64,000 nt of DNA from Saccharibacillus deserti (GTDB taxonomy: Bacteria > Bacillota > Bacilli > Paenibacillales > Paenibacillaceae): positions 1 through 64,000 of the forward strand of contig NZ_JABJVN010000004.1 in NCBI RefSeq assembly GCF_013618475.1, given 5' to 3'. Below, piece by piece: positions 16,204-25,940 of this stretch. The number at the start of each line of letters is the position of its first letter. Within the stretch, counting starts at the first letter, position 1. The translations under genes were made by a program, and so were the position numbers. The notes below the pieces were generated by a model. That model saw nothing but the letters and a program-made list of their open reading frames with translations, was not told where the DNA came from and searched no databases.

Positions 16204-17068
16204 GAAGATTTTCAGCTATCAGCTGTCTTCCCGGCTCGAGGAAACGGGCGTCTACACGCTCACGTCGCAGGAACGGTCCTGGCTCAAATCGATGCTGGAA
16301 CATCCGGCGGCGTCCGAAGCGCTGGAAGAACGTACGATTGCCAAGCTGCAGGAATGCACGCTGGATGACGAAATGCCGGATCTGCTGGACGGACTCGAGG
16401 AAAAAGCGGGCAACGCCGAAACGCAGACCGTGCATCCCCTGCTGGCTCCGATCCGCCGCATCCTGCGCAACCGGCAGGGCATGACCATTCAATGCATGAC
16501 CAAAAAAGGCAAGATTAACCCTTCACAACCCGGCCTGCCGTGCAAGCTGGAGTATTCGATGGTCAAGCGCGAGTGGTATCTGCTCTGGTACAACTCCGCT
16601 ACCCGCTCGCCCATGAATACGCGGCTGTGCCATATCGTCTCGGTCGAGGAAACCCGGATGTCCCGCGGCCGCTACGAAGAGATGTCCGCGCGTGCGGCAG
16701 GGCTGCTGGAAGCCCCGCGCCACGAAGCAAGCGTGGAAGTCATCAAGATGTTCAACGGGGAATTGACGCGGATCCTGCATGCTTTCTCCTGCTTCGACAA
16801 GCGCGTGGAGTTCGACGAAAGCGACCAGATCTACCGGATTCATCTGAGCTTCACGGGCAGCGAGAGCCAGTACGTCCTGACCAAACTGCGTTTTCTCGGC
16901 AAAAGGGTCCGCGTGATCGAAGGCGACTACCTGAAATGGCGGATGCGGGAAACGGCAAGGAAGGCGCTGGCGCTGTACGGGATAGAGAAAGATTCGGCGC
17001 AAGTCGACGAAACCGACGGGAAGACGCAGGCCTCCTTGCCGGCCGCGGGCGGGAATCTTTCGGTGTGA
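16187..17068 (+). CDS. WYL-domain protein, second of a pair
   Basis: A 293-residue protein whose KREWYLLWYN (about residues 124-133) marks a WYL fold. The N-terminal 100 residues are helical and I see no clear helix-turn-helix, so it may act as a partner of the first WYL protein rather than bind DNA alone. It starts inside the upstream gene, 17 nt before its stop, and is followed by a two-way terminator. Paired WYL proteins such as PafB/PafC work as heterodimers, which is the model I favour, but the target genes are unknown. Confidence 0.75.
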   Translation: MTHPFEKIFSYQLSSRLEETGVYTLTSQERSWLKSMLEHPAASEALEERTIAKLQECTLDDEMPDLLDGLEEKAGNAETQTVHPLLAPIRRILRNRQGMTIQCMTKKGKINPSQPGLPCKLEYSMVKREWYLLWYNSATRSPMNTRLCHIVSVEETRMSRGRYEEMSARAAGLLEAPRHEASVEVIKMFNGELTRILHAFSCFDKRVEFDESDQIYRIHLSFTGSESQYVLTKLRFLGKRVRVIEGDYLKWRMRETARKALALYGIEKDSAQVDETDGKTQASLPAAGGNLSV

Positions 17069-17078
17069 AATCGATATG

Positions 17079-17125
17079 AAAAAGGACGATCCCAACGCCG
17101 GGTAAGAGGCGGGATCGTCCTTTTT
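17079..17125. terminator. Bidirectional terminator between WYL pair and DUF3891 gene
   Basis: A 15-bp stem (17079-17093 / 17111-17125) with GGACGATCCC core, an A5 run on the left arm and a T5 run on the right. It lies between genes that converge on it. Confidence 0.9.
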
Positions 17126-17161
17126 GCTTTTGAAAAAAAGAAAACACGCGCGCTGCAGCCG

Positions 17162-17953
17162 TTACACGAACCGAATCTCCCGCTCGCTCCACGCCGCTTC
17201 TTCGTACGCCTGCGCGATCCCGACTTCACGGATACGCGCTTTCGGTACGTGCTTCTCGCGCAGTTTAGCGCTAAACGGGCCGTCGAACGGCGAAGGGTCG
17301 GACTTGACCGTGGACTCATCCTGCCAGTTTAGCTGAAGCAGACCGCCGCCGCCGAACGGTTCGGAGCCCGGCACGCCGTCCTTGAACCACGGATGCTCGT
17401 CTTCTTTGCCGATGCCCGGCGCGTTCAGGCAGACATAGAGCGAGATGCCGTCGCAGGTCTGCAGGATCTGGCGGTGCAGCAGCAGCGTCTCCTGCTGTAC
17501 GCCGCTGTATTTGGCGCTGATTCGCTGCTGCCGTTCTTCTTCATGGTGCACGAATTCCAGGCAGTCTTCCCGTTCCGACGTCTGGATATCCTCGAACACG
17601 CTGTAGTACATACTGCTCAGCAGCGCGGCGTACGGATGTTTCTCTTCCAGTTCGTCGACGCCCATCCGGTAAAAGACGAGCTTGGGCAGCATCGGATATT
17701 CGTTGAACGAACACGGCGCGTGCAGGTGATCGTCCCAGATCGGCGTATCGTCGGGACGAATCCAGCCCCGGTCGTGTTCCGTCACGCCGAGCACGATCGC
17801 CTCCTTGGTTACTTCCGGCATGCCCGGCGATTCTTCCACCCGTTCCATCATATAGAAGCGGTCCGCAAAGCGGGCGGCGGCTTCTCCCGCCAACTCCGCA
17901 TGATCGTGCTGCTGGACAAGTACGAATGCTTCTTCGGTTTCGCGTATAACCAT
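17162..17953 (-). CDS. DUF3891 family protein
   Basis: A 263-residue cytosolic protein matching DUF3891 as I know it: QQHDHAELAGEAA near the start, VTEHDRGW, and a C-terminal GGGLLQLNW.DE segment. The conserved His and Asp residues (QHDHAE, EHDRGW) suggest a metal-dependent HD-like site, but no activity is established. I start at ATG 17953, which has GGGGG 8-9 nt upstream; the longer ATG at 17968 has no ribosome site. No operon partner is present. Confidence 0.75.
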   Translation of the reverse strand: MVIRETEEAFVLVQQHDHAELAGEAAARFADRFYMMERVEESPGMPEVTKEAIVLGVTEHDRGWIRPDDTPIWDDHLHAPCSFNEYPMLPKLVFYRMGVDELEEKHPYAALLSSMYYSVFEDIQTSEREDCLEFVHHEEERQQRISAKYSGVQQETLLLHRQILQTCDGISLYVCLNAPGIGKEDEHPWFKDGVPGSEPFGGGGLLQLNWQDESTVKSDPSPFDGPFSAKLREKHVPKARIREVGIAQAYEEAAWSEREIRFV

Positions 17954-18080
17954 GGATAAATCCCCCATTCTTTTATGTACGGCAAACCGATCGGATACGG
18001 GTCCGGTGCCGCTGTTCTTTTTGTGGCTGCAGCTTTTATTACCCGAATCGCCATTTCAATATAACTTTGGGAGCTTATGA

Positions 18081-18516
18081 AGCGTTCAACATGAAGAAGG
18101 TCTGCGCGCGGTCCATCTGCCGACCTCCATTCCTCTGCCCGGCAGTGGGTACTTTTCTTATACCGGAATGATCTTTTTGGGCTTTGCGCTGTGGACCCTG
18201 TTCTTGATCTGGGATTCTTCGAACCGGCAGTTGTCCGATTACGATCAAAAATCACGGCGATCGCGAAACCACTGTCGAACAAACAGGTCGGATCTTCTTC
18301 GGAAGTCCTTCCAATGAAGATCAAGAAGTCGTTTTCCCACCCGGTTCGGTTACGCTCGGCGCCCGTCAAGCCGTGCAAACTTCGCCGACTCTCAGCGCGG
18401 AAATGCCCGGCTCCGCCGATCGGCAGGCCACGGGAAGCGGTCATGCTTCTCTGTCCATCAATGGCTTGAATCTTGAAATGAACGACGGCACCCATGTACG
18501 AAACTGGAGAGAATAA
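18081..18516 (+). pseudogene. Probable frameshifted gene remnant
   Basis: Two frames with gene-like codon use abut. The first (about 18081-18250) encodes a hydrophobic stretch MIFLGFALWTLFLIW; the second (18208-18516) encodes about 100 residues with TGRIFFGSP and SLSINGLNLEMNDG and ends at TAA 18514. A single frameshift near 18240 would join them into one membrane-anchored protein. A terminator with a T6 run follows the stop at once, as for a real gene. No start codon with a good ribosome site is visible in the second frame. I do not recognise the family. Except for this remnant, 17954-18600 is empty. Confidence 0.4.
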
Positions 18517-18557
18517 CGGACGGTGTTCATCCTTGCGGGTGTCCGCCGTTCTTTTTT
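18515..18557 (+). terminator. Terminator after the remnant
   Basis: AACGG(A)CGG at 18515-18523 pairs with CCGCCGTT at 18543-18550 with one bulge, followed by CTTTTTT. Confidence 0.6.
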
Positions 18558-18601
18558 CGAAAACGATTTCCGAACATTTCGCGTCGTTTTCCCCTACCCC
18601 G

Positions 18602-18630
18602 TTGTAAACCGCTTACATCCCTATTATACT
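18602..18630 (+). promoter_or_regulatory. Promoter and LacI-type operator of cellobiose phosphorylase
   Basis: TTGTAA (18602-18607) and TATACT (18625-18630) are spaced by 17 bp. A palindrome TGTAA-N5-TTACA at 18603-18617 overlaps the -35 box, as LacI/GalR-family or CcpA-like operators do, though its 5-bp centre differs from the usual nCGn core. Confidence 0.65.
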
Positions 18631-18678
18631 CGACTTGTTTACGACTATTCGAGGGTTTATTTGAGAGGAGTTCGAACA

Positions 18679-21114
18679 ATGAAATTCGGTTACTTCGACG
18701 ATGCCGGCAAAGAGTACGTCATCCAAACGCCCAAAACGCCTTATCCGTGGATCAACTATCTGGGGAACGAGCAGTTCTTCGGTCTGATCTCGAACACGGC
18801 GGGCGGCTACTCGTTCTATCGCGATGCCAGACTGAGAAGATTGACCCGCTACCGGTACAACAATGTTCCGCTCGACAACGGCGGCCGCTACTTCTACGTG
18901 CATGACGAAGGCGATTACTGGACACCGGGCTGGATGCCGGTCAAGCGCGATCTCGACTTCTACGAATGCCGTCACGGCCTCGGTTATACGTCGATCACCG
19001 GCGAGCGTAACGGACTTCGGGTCAATCAATTGGCTTTTGTCCCGCTCGGATTCAACGCCGAGGTCTACCGCGTCAAAGTCAGCAATACCAGCGATTTCCC
19101 GAAAAGGTTTTCGATCTTCTCTTATCTGGAATTCTGCTTGTGGAACGCACACGACGATATGACCAACTTCCAGCGGAACTTAAGCATCGGCGAAGTCGAA
19201 ATCGAAGACTCCGTCATTTATCACAAGACCGAATACCGCGAGCGCCGCAACCATTACGCCTACTACTCCGTCAATCGCAAAATCGACGGTTTCGATACCG
19301 ACCGCGACAGCTTCCTCGGCGCGTTCAACGGACTCGATACGCCGCAGGTCGCCTCGCGGGGCAAGTCCGGCAACTCCGTCGCCAGCGGCTGGTCTCCGAT
19401 CGCTTCGCACGGGATCGATCTGGAACTGGCTCCGGGCGAAGAACAATCCCTGATCTTCATGCTCGGCTATGTCGAGAACCCGCAGGAAGAGAAATGGGAA
19501 AGCCTGAACGTTATCAACAAGAAACCGGCCAAAGCCATGATCGAAGCGTTCGCGGCGGATGCGCAGGTGGATACGGCGCTGGCCGACCTGGCCGCTTATT
19601 GGGACGGCCTGCTCGGCAAATATTCGATCCAAAGCAGCGATGAGAAGCTGAGCCGGATGGTCAACATCTGGAATCCGTATCAGTGCATGGTCACGTTCAA
19701 TATGTCGAGATCGGCTTCCTATTTCGAATCCGGCATCAGCCGCGGCATGGGCTTCCGCGACTCCAATCAGGATCTGCTGGGCTTCGTGCACCAGATTCCG
19801 GACCGCGCCCGCGAACGGATTATCGATATCGCGTCTACCCAGTTCGGCGACGGCGGCGCGTATCACCAGTATCAACCGCTCACCAAGCAGGGCAATAACG
19901 AAGTCGGCAGCGGCTTCAACGACGATCCGCTCTGGCTGATTACGGGCACGGCCGCCTATATCAAAGAAACGGGCGATTACGGCATTCTGGACGAAAACGT
20001 ACCGTTCGACAGCGGACGCCAGGGCAGCGCGACGCTGTTCGAGCATCTCAAGCGTTCCTTCGACCACGTAACGAACAACCTCGGTCCGCACGGCCTGCCG
20101 CTGATCGGCCGCGCCGACTGGAACGACTGCCTCAATCTGAACTGCTTCTCGAACGAACCGGGCGAATCGTTCCAGACGACGACCAATCTGGACGGCAAAA
20201 CGGCGGAATCCGTCTTTATCGCCGGACTGTTCGTTTTTGCGGGACCGGATTACGCGGAACTGGCCCGCAGACGCGGCCTGGAAGAGGAAGCGTCCCGTGC
20301 CGAACGCGAAATCGAGAACATGCGCAGGATTACGATCGAACGCGGCTTCGACGGCGACTGGTTCCTGCGCGCCTACGATTACCACGGCGAGAAAATCGGC
20401 AGCCTTGAGAACGAAGAAGGCCAGATCTTTATCGAACCGCAGGGCTTCTGCGTCATGGCCGGGATCGGTGTCGAAGAAGGCCTGGCCGAGAAAGCGCTCA
20501 ATTCCGTCCGCGACCGTCTGGAGACGGATTACGGCATCATGCTCCAACAGCCGGCTTACTCGAAGTATTATCTGAACCTCGGCGAGATCTCGACCTACCC
20601 GCCGGGGTACAAAGAAAACGCGGGCATCTTCTGCCACAACAACCCATGGGTGACGATCGCCGAGACGGTGATCGGGCGCGGCGACCGCGCATTCGAGACG
20701 TACGCCAAGATCGCTCCGGCTTATCTGGAAGACATCAGCGAAGTCCATCGGATGGAACCTTACGTCTACTCCCAGATGATTGCCGGCCGCGATGCCGTAC
20801 GCGAAGGCGAAGCGAAGAATTCCTGGCTGACCGGCACGGCGGCCTGGAACTACGTGGCGATCACGCAGGCGATTCTCGGCATTCAGCCGGATTACGACGG
20901 TCTGCGTATCGACCCTTGTATTCCGCAAGCATGGGACGGCTATCGTATCACACGCTCGTTCCGCGGCGCGGAATACAAGATTGCGATTCAGAACCCGAAC
21001 CATGTATCCAAAGGCGTCAAGTCCGTCACCGTGGACGGCAAACCGATCGAAGGCCATGTACTGCCGGTCTTCGAAGCGGGAACGAGTCATGAAGTCACGG
21101 TGGAGTTGGGTTAA
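18679..21114 (+). CDS. cbp: Cellobiose phosphorylase (GH94)
   Basis: An 811-residue cytosolic enzyme that splits cellobiose with phosphate into glucose 1-phosphate and glucose. It resembles clostridial cellobiose phosphorylases (811 residues) from end to end: [52 protein letters not shown] and [18 protein letters not shown]. The general acid is expected at D483 in ADWNDCLN. I start at ATG 18679, with GAGAGGAG upstream; the longer open frame upstream lies inside the promoter. The enzyme spares ATP in cellulose use. No cellobiose transporter adjoins it. Confidence 0.95.
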   Translation: MKFGYFDDAGKEYVIQTPKTPYPWINYLGNEQFFGLISNTAGGYSFYRDARLRRLTRYRYNNVPLDNGGRYFYVHDEGDYWTPGWMPVKRDLDFYECRHGLGYTSITGERNGLRVNQLAFVPLGFNAEVYRVKVSNTSDFPKRFSIFSYLEFCLWNAHDDMTNFQRNLSIGEVEIEDSVIYHKTEYRERRNHYAYYSVNRKIDGFDTDRDSFLGAFNGLDTPQVASRGKSGNSVASGWSPIASHGIDLELAPGEEQSLIFMLGYVENPQEEKWESLNVINKKPAKAMIEAFAADAQVDTALADLAAYWDGLLGKYSIQSSDEKLSRMVNIWNPYQCMVTFNMSRSASYFESGISRGMGFRDSNQDLLGFVHQIPDRARERIIDIASTQFGDGGAYHQYQPLTKQGNNEVGSGFNDDPLWLITGTAAYIKETGDYGILDENVPFDSGRQGSATLFEHLKRSFDHVTNNLGPHGLPLIGRADWNDCLNLNCFSNEPGESFQTTTNLDGKTAESVFIAGLFVFAGPDYAELARRRGLEEEASRAEREIENMRRITIERGFDGDWFLRAYDYHGEKIGSLENEEGQIFIEPQGFCVMAGIGVEEGLAEKALNSVRDRLETDYGIMLQQPAYSKYYLNLGEISTYPPGYKENAGIFCHNNPWVTIAETVIGRGDRAFETYAKIAPAYLEDISEVHRMEPYVYSQMIAGRDAVREGEAKNSWLTGTAAWNYVAITQAILGIQPDYDGLRIDPCIPQAWDGYRITRSFRGAEYKIAIQNPNHVSKGVKSVTVDGKPIEGHVLPVFEAGTSHEVTVELG

Positions 21115-21140
21115 ATCTTGAACCGCCTATAGAGGCGAAC

Positions 21141-21172
21141 AAAAAGCCGTTCCTTTCGGGGAACGGCTTTTT
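21141..21172. terminator. Terminator after cellobiose phosphorylase
   Basis: A perfect 13-bp stem (21141-21153 / 21160-21172) around GCCGTTCC ends in T5. Confidence 0.9.
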
Positions 21173-21278
21173 GCGCTGTTCTCCTTTTGGAAGGCCGCTA
21201 GGGGTTTTCTTTACTTTGACCCCCCATTCTTTAATTTCAACCCTTTTTGTAAAGCCTGTTATCGCATACCTTAAAAAG

Positions 21279-21292
21279 AGAAAGCGTTTCCA
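21279..21292. promoter_or_regulatory. Candidate CcpA (cre) site before GH85 gene
   Basis: AGAAAGCGTTTCCA fits the cre consensus TGNAANCGNTNNCA at all but the first position. It lies about 80 nt before the start of the secreted glycosidase, suitable for glucose repression. Confidence 0.55.
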
Positions 21293-21370
21293 AAAAAACG
21301 TCCCCTGTCCGCTTCCGATCTATTCCGCGACTCCCGCATCATACGACTCTTACACAATCGGAGGAATCTC

Positions 21371-24178
21371 ATGAGCACACGCACAAGGAGCAAAAAAGAA
21401 GCCCGCCGCAAGTCGTCCGTCCGCAAAGCCGCTTCCGCGGTTCTGGCCGCTTCCCTGATTGCGGCCGGCCTGCCGCTGCAGGCAAGCGCCGGCGATACCT
21501 GGCCGTTCACCGGCGACAGCGCCCAAGGACAAAACCAGCCGAGCGTACACGGATATACCAGCGGACATATTCTGGACTGGACGCCGGAGCGCGATCCGGA
21601 TGCGGAACTGCTGCGTTCACGGGTGCCGCTGCAGCCGCGAATCTCGCCGTTTGCCGCCACGCAGGCCGATCCGAGCCTCAGCCCCGACGTACATATGGCC
21701 AACGTGGCGGGCGATTACGGCAATGCTTTTATCGAGAATGCGCCTTACACGAACAAGTTCGCGCAGTACCATTTCAACTTCTGGCAGTACACGGATTACT
21801 ATTCGTACTGGCACGGCACCGCGACCGCCTATACGCCGCCGGAGTACTACGATGAACTCGCGCAAAAAGACTGGCAGCAAAAATGGTTCGAGTTCGGCAT
21901 GCTGAACATTCCGAATCCGACTTACACCGACGCGGCGCACAAAAACGGCGTCGTGTCGCTGGCCGGCATCTTTTTCTCCAATAACGACCGCGGCCAGCAG
22001 ACCTACAAGCAGATGATCGTCAAAGACGAAAACGGCAATTTCCCGGTCGCGGACAAACTGATCGAAATGGCCAAATACTTCGGTTACGACGGTTACTTCG
22101 TCAATCAGGAAGAGATCGGGCCGAACGTTGCCTTAGCGGACATCCCGGATTACCAGGAGTTCGTCAAGACGCTCAAGCAGGCCGGGCTGTATATCCAATG
22201 GTACGACTCGCTCAATACGGACACCGGCTCGAATACGTTCGCCCGGACGTTCCGCGCCAACAACATGAAGTTCCTGCATGACGCCGAGGACAACAAGCAG
22301 GTGTCGGATTCGTTCTTCTTCGATTACGGCATGGGCAAAACGCAGCTCGACAACGCGGAGAAATTCCTCGCCGACCGGAACGCCAAATACGGTACGGCTT
22401 ACAATCTGTTCGACCACGGCTACGCCGGCCTGGAAGCGGGACGCGACCGGTTTAAAAACGTGCAGGGTACGGCGCTGACGGCCAAGCTCGACGCCGAAGG
22501 CAAACTTCGGGCCAGCCTGGCGACGCTCGGCGCGGACTTCGTGCACGCCGGACTCGACGAAGACATGAACCAGGGTTGGCCGAGCCGCAAGCGCAACGAG
22601 AACGACTTCCAATGGATGACGGACGTGCGCGAACGGCTCTGGTGGTCGGGACCGAACCTGGACCCGGCGAATACGGCGGTATCGGCGCAGAACACCGCTG
22701 CCGACGTCTATGCGGATACCCGCTACTGGCCGGGCGTCGCGTCCGTCATCGCGGAACGTTCCGTTGTGGGCGGCGACACGTTCTACACGAACTTCAATAC
22801 CGGACACGGCCTCGATTATTACGTGGACGGCAAAGTGTCGAGCGACGACGAATGGTCGAACATGAGCCTGCAGGACCTGCTGCCGAGCTGGCAGTGGTGG
22901 CAGGAATCGGCGGGCAGCAAGCTTGACGTCGCTTTCGACTACGGCCGCCAATACGAGAGCGGCGAACGTTTCGACCATCCGCTGATCGGCGCGTACGAAG
23001 GCGGCAGCTCGCTGGCGCTGCGCGGCAAGCTGGACGCGGAGACGTTCCTGCGGCTGTACAAAACGGATCTGTCCGTCGCGGCGGATTCCCAAATGGCCGT
23101 GACCTACAACAAAACGGTCAAAAGCGACGATTCGGTCATGAGCCTCGGCCTGATCTTCGCGGACGACCCGGAGACCACGGTCAAAGTGCCGGTTCCGGGC
23201 AGCGGCGGCAAAACGCAGGGCTGGGCCACGGTACAGGTCGACTTGAGCGCCTACGCCGGACGGGAGATCGCCGCGTTCGGGCTCGTGTTCGCTCCAGGTT
23301 CCAAGCCGATCGGCGATTACCGCATGAACGTCGGCGAGCTGCGCCTGACGCATGACGCGCAGGCCGCGCCTACAGCGCCGAGCGGACTTGCGATCGAAGC
23401 GGTCTATCCGGAAAGCGGCGAAATGCTCTTGAACTGGAACCTCGACGCCAACTACGATGACGTGCGGCTGTACAACGTATACGTGAACGACGTATTCGTC
23501 GGCGGCAAATACGACGAGACGTTCTATATCAAAGACCTGCCGGCGCAGTCCGGCGTCGTGAAACTCAAAGCGGTCGGACCGGACGGCACCGAGAGCCCTG
23601 CGGCGGAAGTGCCGTTCAATCTCAACACGGCTCCGGAGCAGCTCAAAGCGACGCCTGGCGCAAACGGCGAGCTTGCGGTCAGCTGGACCGTGCCGCGCAG
23701 CGTCAAAGGCGATATGAAAGTCAGCGTCCGTTCGATCAACCGGACGACCTCTCCGCAGCCCCTCGACGAGACGCTGACGATCCCGCACGGCGAGACGGGG
23801 GCCGTCTTCAAGAACATTCCGGCCAACGGCGACGAGTACATCGTGACCGTGCAAAAAGACGGTTTGACTCCGGTATCGATCGCCGGCACCTTCGCCGATA
23901 CGATCGCGGAACCGTACGCCGAAAACTGGTCGTGGAACGGCACCACGCTGAACCTGCCGATGCCGGACACGCGCGACTGGCGTTATCTGTACGTATACGA
24001 AGACGGCAAACTCCGCTCGTTCCCGACGACCTACAACGTCGGCGAACGCGACCGGATCATCCGCGGACGCACGACCAAAGCCAGCCTGAGCTTCGCCTCC
24101 ACCGCTTCGAAAGTCGAAGCGGTGCTGGAAGACTACAGCGGCAACAAGTCCGAACCGGTCGTGCTCAAAGGGGAGTAA
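21371..24178 (+). CDS. Secreted endo-beta-N-acetylglucosaminidase (GH85)
   Basis: A 935-residue exported enzyme expected to cut the chitobiose core of N-glycans. The twin-Lys/Arg start, hydrophobic core and ASA site (about residues 30-40) form a signal peptide. The GH85 barrel spans about 70-480, with the catalytic N-x-E pair in YDGYFVNQEE (N245, E247). A beta-sandwich follows to about 670, then two fibronectin III-like segments (about 675-860). The start has a GGAGG site. It stands alone, after a candidate cre site. It could release sugars from plant or fungal glycoproteins, in line with the cellobiose and galactoside enzymes nearby. Confidence 0.88.
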   Translation: MSTRTRSKKEARRKSSVRKAASAVLAASLIAAGLPLQASAGDTWPFTGDSAQGQNQPSVHGYTSGHILDWTPERDPDAELLRSRVPLQPRISPFAATQADPSLSPDVHMANVAGDYGNAFIENAPYTNKFAQYHFNFWQYTDYYSYWHGTATAYTPPEYYDELAQKDWQQKWFEFGMLNIPNPTYTDAAHKNGVVSLAGIFFSNNDRGQQTYKQMIVKDENGNFPVADKLIEMAKYFGYDGYFVNQEEIGPNVALADIPDYQEFVKTLKQAGLYIQWYDSLNTDTGSNTFARTFRANNMKFLHDAEDNKQVSDSFFFDYGMGKTQLDNAEKFLADRNAKYGTAYNLFDHGYAGLEAGRDRFKNVQGTALTAKLDAEGKLRASLATLGADFVHAGLDEDMNQGWPSRKRNENDFQWMTDVRERLWWSGPNLDPANTAVSAQNTAADVYADTRYWPGVASVIAERSVVGGDTFYTNFNTGHGLDYYVDGKVSSDDEWSNMSLQDLLPSWQWWQESAGSKLDVAFDYGRQYESGERFDHPLIGAYEGGSSLALRGKLDAETFLRLYKTDLSVAADSQMAVTYNKTVKSDDSVMSLGLIFADDPETTVKVPVPGSGGKTQGWATVQVDLSAYAGREIAAFGLVFAPGSKPIGDYRMNVGELRLTHDAQAAPTAPSGLAIEAVYPESGEMLLNWNLDANYDDVRLYNVYVNDVFVGGKYDETFYIKDLPAQSGVVKLKAVGPDGTESPAAEVPFNLNTAPEQLKATPGANGELAVSWTVPRSVKGDMKVSVRSINRTTSPQPLDETLTIPHGETGAVFKNIPANGDEYIVTVQKDGLTPVSIAGTFADTIAEPYAENWSWNGTTLNLPMPDTRDWRYLYVYEDGKLRSFPTTYNVGERDRIIRGRTTKASLSFASTASKVEAVLEDYSGNKSEPVVLKGE

Positions 24179-24368
24179 AGCGGCGCGGCGCTTGAGCAGG
24201 TCCGAGCCGAAATGTATCGGCAGGCTGTCGAACGGCGGTCTTGCCGTCCCGCATGCAGGCGAGCCGTGCATCATTATCGCGCTATCGACCGACCGGCTCC
24301 CTTCGGCCGGTAACACCTTGCGCCGAATCCGTTTGAACGGCCATACAATCAAAGTTAGGCTCATGAAA

Positions 24369-24397
24369 AAGGCTGCCGAAATCTCTTCGGCAGCCTT
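24369..24397. terminator. Bidirectional terminator
   Basis: A perfect 12-bp stem (24369-24380 / 24386-24397) around GGCTGCCGAA lies between the convergent GH85 and DUF2680-like genes. The rest of 24179-24447 holds nothing I can name. Confidence 0.85.
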
Positions 24398-24447
24398 CTT
24401 TTCGTTGTTCCCCGCAAGGATACGGGCAGCGATGCGGCCCTTATCCG

Positions 24448-25338
24448 TTATTCTTTGGTTGTGCCCGAATCCGCTTCCGCAGTGCCGGAATTCGTACCTG
24501 CGGCCGCTCCTTCGCGGAAACCGTCTCCGCGCTTGCCGCCTTTGCCGCTTCTTGCCCCGTCGAAGGCCCGGTTTGTCAGCTCTTCCGCTCTCGCGCCGAT
24601 TTCAGCCGCACGCTCGTCGTACTGCGCCTGCGTAATCGTTCCCGCCGCCAACCGCTCGTCAAGCGACGTTTTCAGCTGCGACGCGATCAGGTCGATCAGC
24701 GGCTGCGTCTCTACGCCCTGCGCTTCGGCAATGGCAGCCAACGACTTGCCTGCCTGCTGCTGCGTTTTGAGCTCATCCTCCGTCAAGCCGAGCAGCGACG
24801 CAACCGCCGCGCCGTCAATCTTCGAACCGCCATGACCGCCGAAGCCGTTTTTGCCTTCGCCGCGCGAAGATGCGTCGAAAATCCGGTTTGTCAGCTTTTC
24901 CGCCTTCGCGGCGACCTCAGCCGCACGCTCGTCGTACTGCGCCTGCGTAATCGTTCCCGCCGCCAACTGCTCGTCAAGCGACGTTTTCAGCTGCGACGCG
25001 ATCAGGTCGATCAGCGGCTGCGTCTCTACGCCCTGCGCTTCGGCAATGGCAGCCAACGACTTGCCTGCCTGCTGCTGCGTTTTGAGCTCATCCTCCGTCA
25101 AGCCGAGCAGCGACGCAACCGCCGCGCCGTCGATCTTCGAACCGCCATGACGGCCGAAGCCGCCGTCAGCCTTGCCTGTACGTTCCGGTTTCGCTGCGGA
25201 AGCTGCCGCTTTGCCGGACGTCGATGTCGAGGTTGACGCGGAGTTTGACGAAGAAGCCGCGTAGGTGTGGGCGACGGCCGCCGTGCCTCCTGCCGTAAGG
25301 GAGAGGGCAAGCGCGCTAAGTGCAATGGTCTTTTTCAT
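24448..25338 (-). CDS. Secreted DUF2680-like protein with two 105-residue repeats
   Basis: A 296-residue protein. MKKTIALSALALSL and an AxA-like site give a signal peptide. After a Ser/Thr-rich segment come two almost identical units starting GGSKIDGAAVASLLG, each with LTEDELKTQQQAGKSLAAIAEAQGV-type helices of the DUF2680 family, then ITQAQYDERAAE. The tail is rich in Gly, Lys and Thr. The start at 25338 has AGGAGG upstream. Function is unknown; such proteins are secreted or envelope-bound and all-helical. The DNA of the two units is nearly identical, pointing to a recent tandem duplication. Confidence 0.75.
   Translation of the reverse strand: MKKTIALSALALSLTAGGTAAVAHTYAASSSNSASTSTSTSGKAAASAAKPERTGKADGGFGRHGGSKIDGAAVASLLGLTEDELKTQQQAGKSLAAIAEAQGVETQPLIDLIASQLKTSLDEQLAAGTITQAQYDERAAEVAAKAEKLTNRIFDASSRGEGKNGFGGHGGSKIDGAAVASLLGLTEDELKTQQQAGKSLAAIAEAQGVETQPLIDLIASQLKTSLDERLAAGTITQAQYDERAAEIGARAEELTNRAFDGARSGKGGKRGDGFREGAAAGTNSGTAEADSGTTKE
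24540..25146 (-). repeat. Tandem 315-bp coding repeat
   Basis: Unit A runs 25146-24832 and unit B 24831 to about 24540. They are spaced by exactly 315 bp (105 codons) and nearly identical in DNA over most of the length, including silent sites; they diverge after LTNR. Confidence 0.9.
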
Positions 25339-25512
25339 GAAAAGAAATCCTCCTCGATGATCCGTAGGGATCTTAATGCTGCCGCGCCACGGGAACACAA
25401 GTCCGTGATGCGACAATTTCACTTTAACGGTCTTTCCTTAAATGAACCTGATAAGCCTCCGGTGCCGGCAAAAGGCCGAACACGAACAATTCCCGAAAAG
25501 AATATGACAAAA

Positions 25513-25555
25513 AAACGAACCGCAGACGCCTGAATGCCGCGCCTACGGTTCGTTT
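25513..25555 (-). terminator. Terminator of the small gene / pirin pair
   Basis: A 10-bp stem (25513-25522 / 25546-25555, ACGAACCG) with T run on the minus strand, 20 nt after the small hypothetical gene. Confidence 0.7.
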
Positions 25556-25575
25556 CTTCTACAGGGTTCTTTCCT

Positions 25576-25920
25576 TTACGCCCAATATTCGTCCGGCTTG
25601 TACGTGATTTCCGCGCCTGTGCGAATTGTCAGCGTGGATGTCGCTTCGTCGTAGACGACATCGTGCTCGCCCACATAGAACCAATGCTTGACAGGCGGCT
25701 CGCCCGGCGGTTCTTCGAAGTGAAACACGTTCAGTTCGCGCTGCACGCCGCGAATATCTTCGGCCAGCCACGGGGAGATGCCCTGAATGCTCAGCACGGC
25801 GGCTCCGTCGGCTCCGATCCGCTCGAGCGTATACGTCACATCGTCGGTTCCGCTGTTCACGAACATCCGCCCCGTTACCGCATGCTTGACGAGAATGCGG
25901 TCGTGATCCTGTATCGTCAT
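25576..25920 (-). CDS. Small hypothetical protein
   Basis: A 114-residue acidic, soluble protein without signal peptide or membrane segment. It seems to be all beta, with a C-terminal strand-rich region (EHDVVYDEATSTLTIRTG). I do not recognise a family. It follows the pirin gene by 20 nt on the same strand with a ribosome site (GGAGG), so the two are an operon, and it is followed by a terminator. Confidence 0.7.
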   Translation of the reverse strand: MTIQDHDRILVKHAVTGRMFVNSGTDDVTYTLERIGADGAAVLSIQGISPWLAEDIRGVQRELNVFHFEEPPGEPPVKHWFYVGEHDVVYDEATSTLTIRTGAEITYKPDEYWA

Positions 25921-25940
25921 TGTCGCTTCCTCCTTTTCGC

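Noticed and set aside
19180-21090. A 636-codon minus-strand open frame opposite cellobiose phosphorylase
   Set aside because: Antisense shadow; no ribosome site and no recognisable domain.
22133-24364. A 743-codon minus-strand open frame opposite the GH85 gene
   Set aside because: Antisense shadow without motifs; it also crosses the terminator region.
24540-25146. Mobile element or integrated repeat
   Set aside because: The 315-bp repeat stays in frame inside one gene and encodes a protein domain, so it is an internal duplication.
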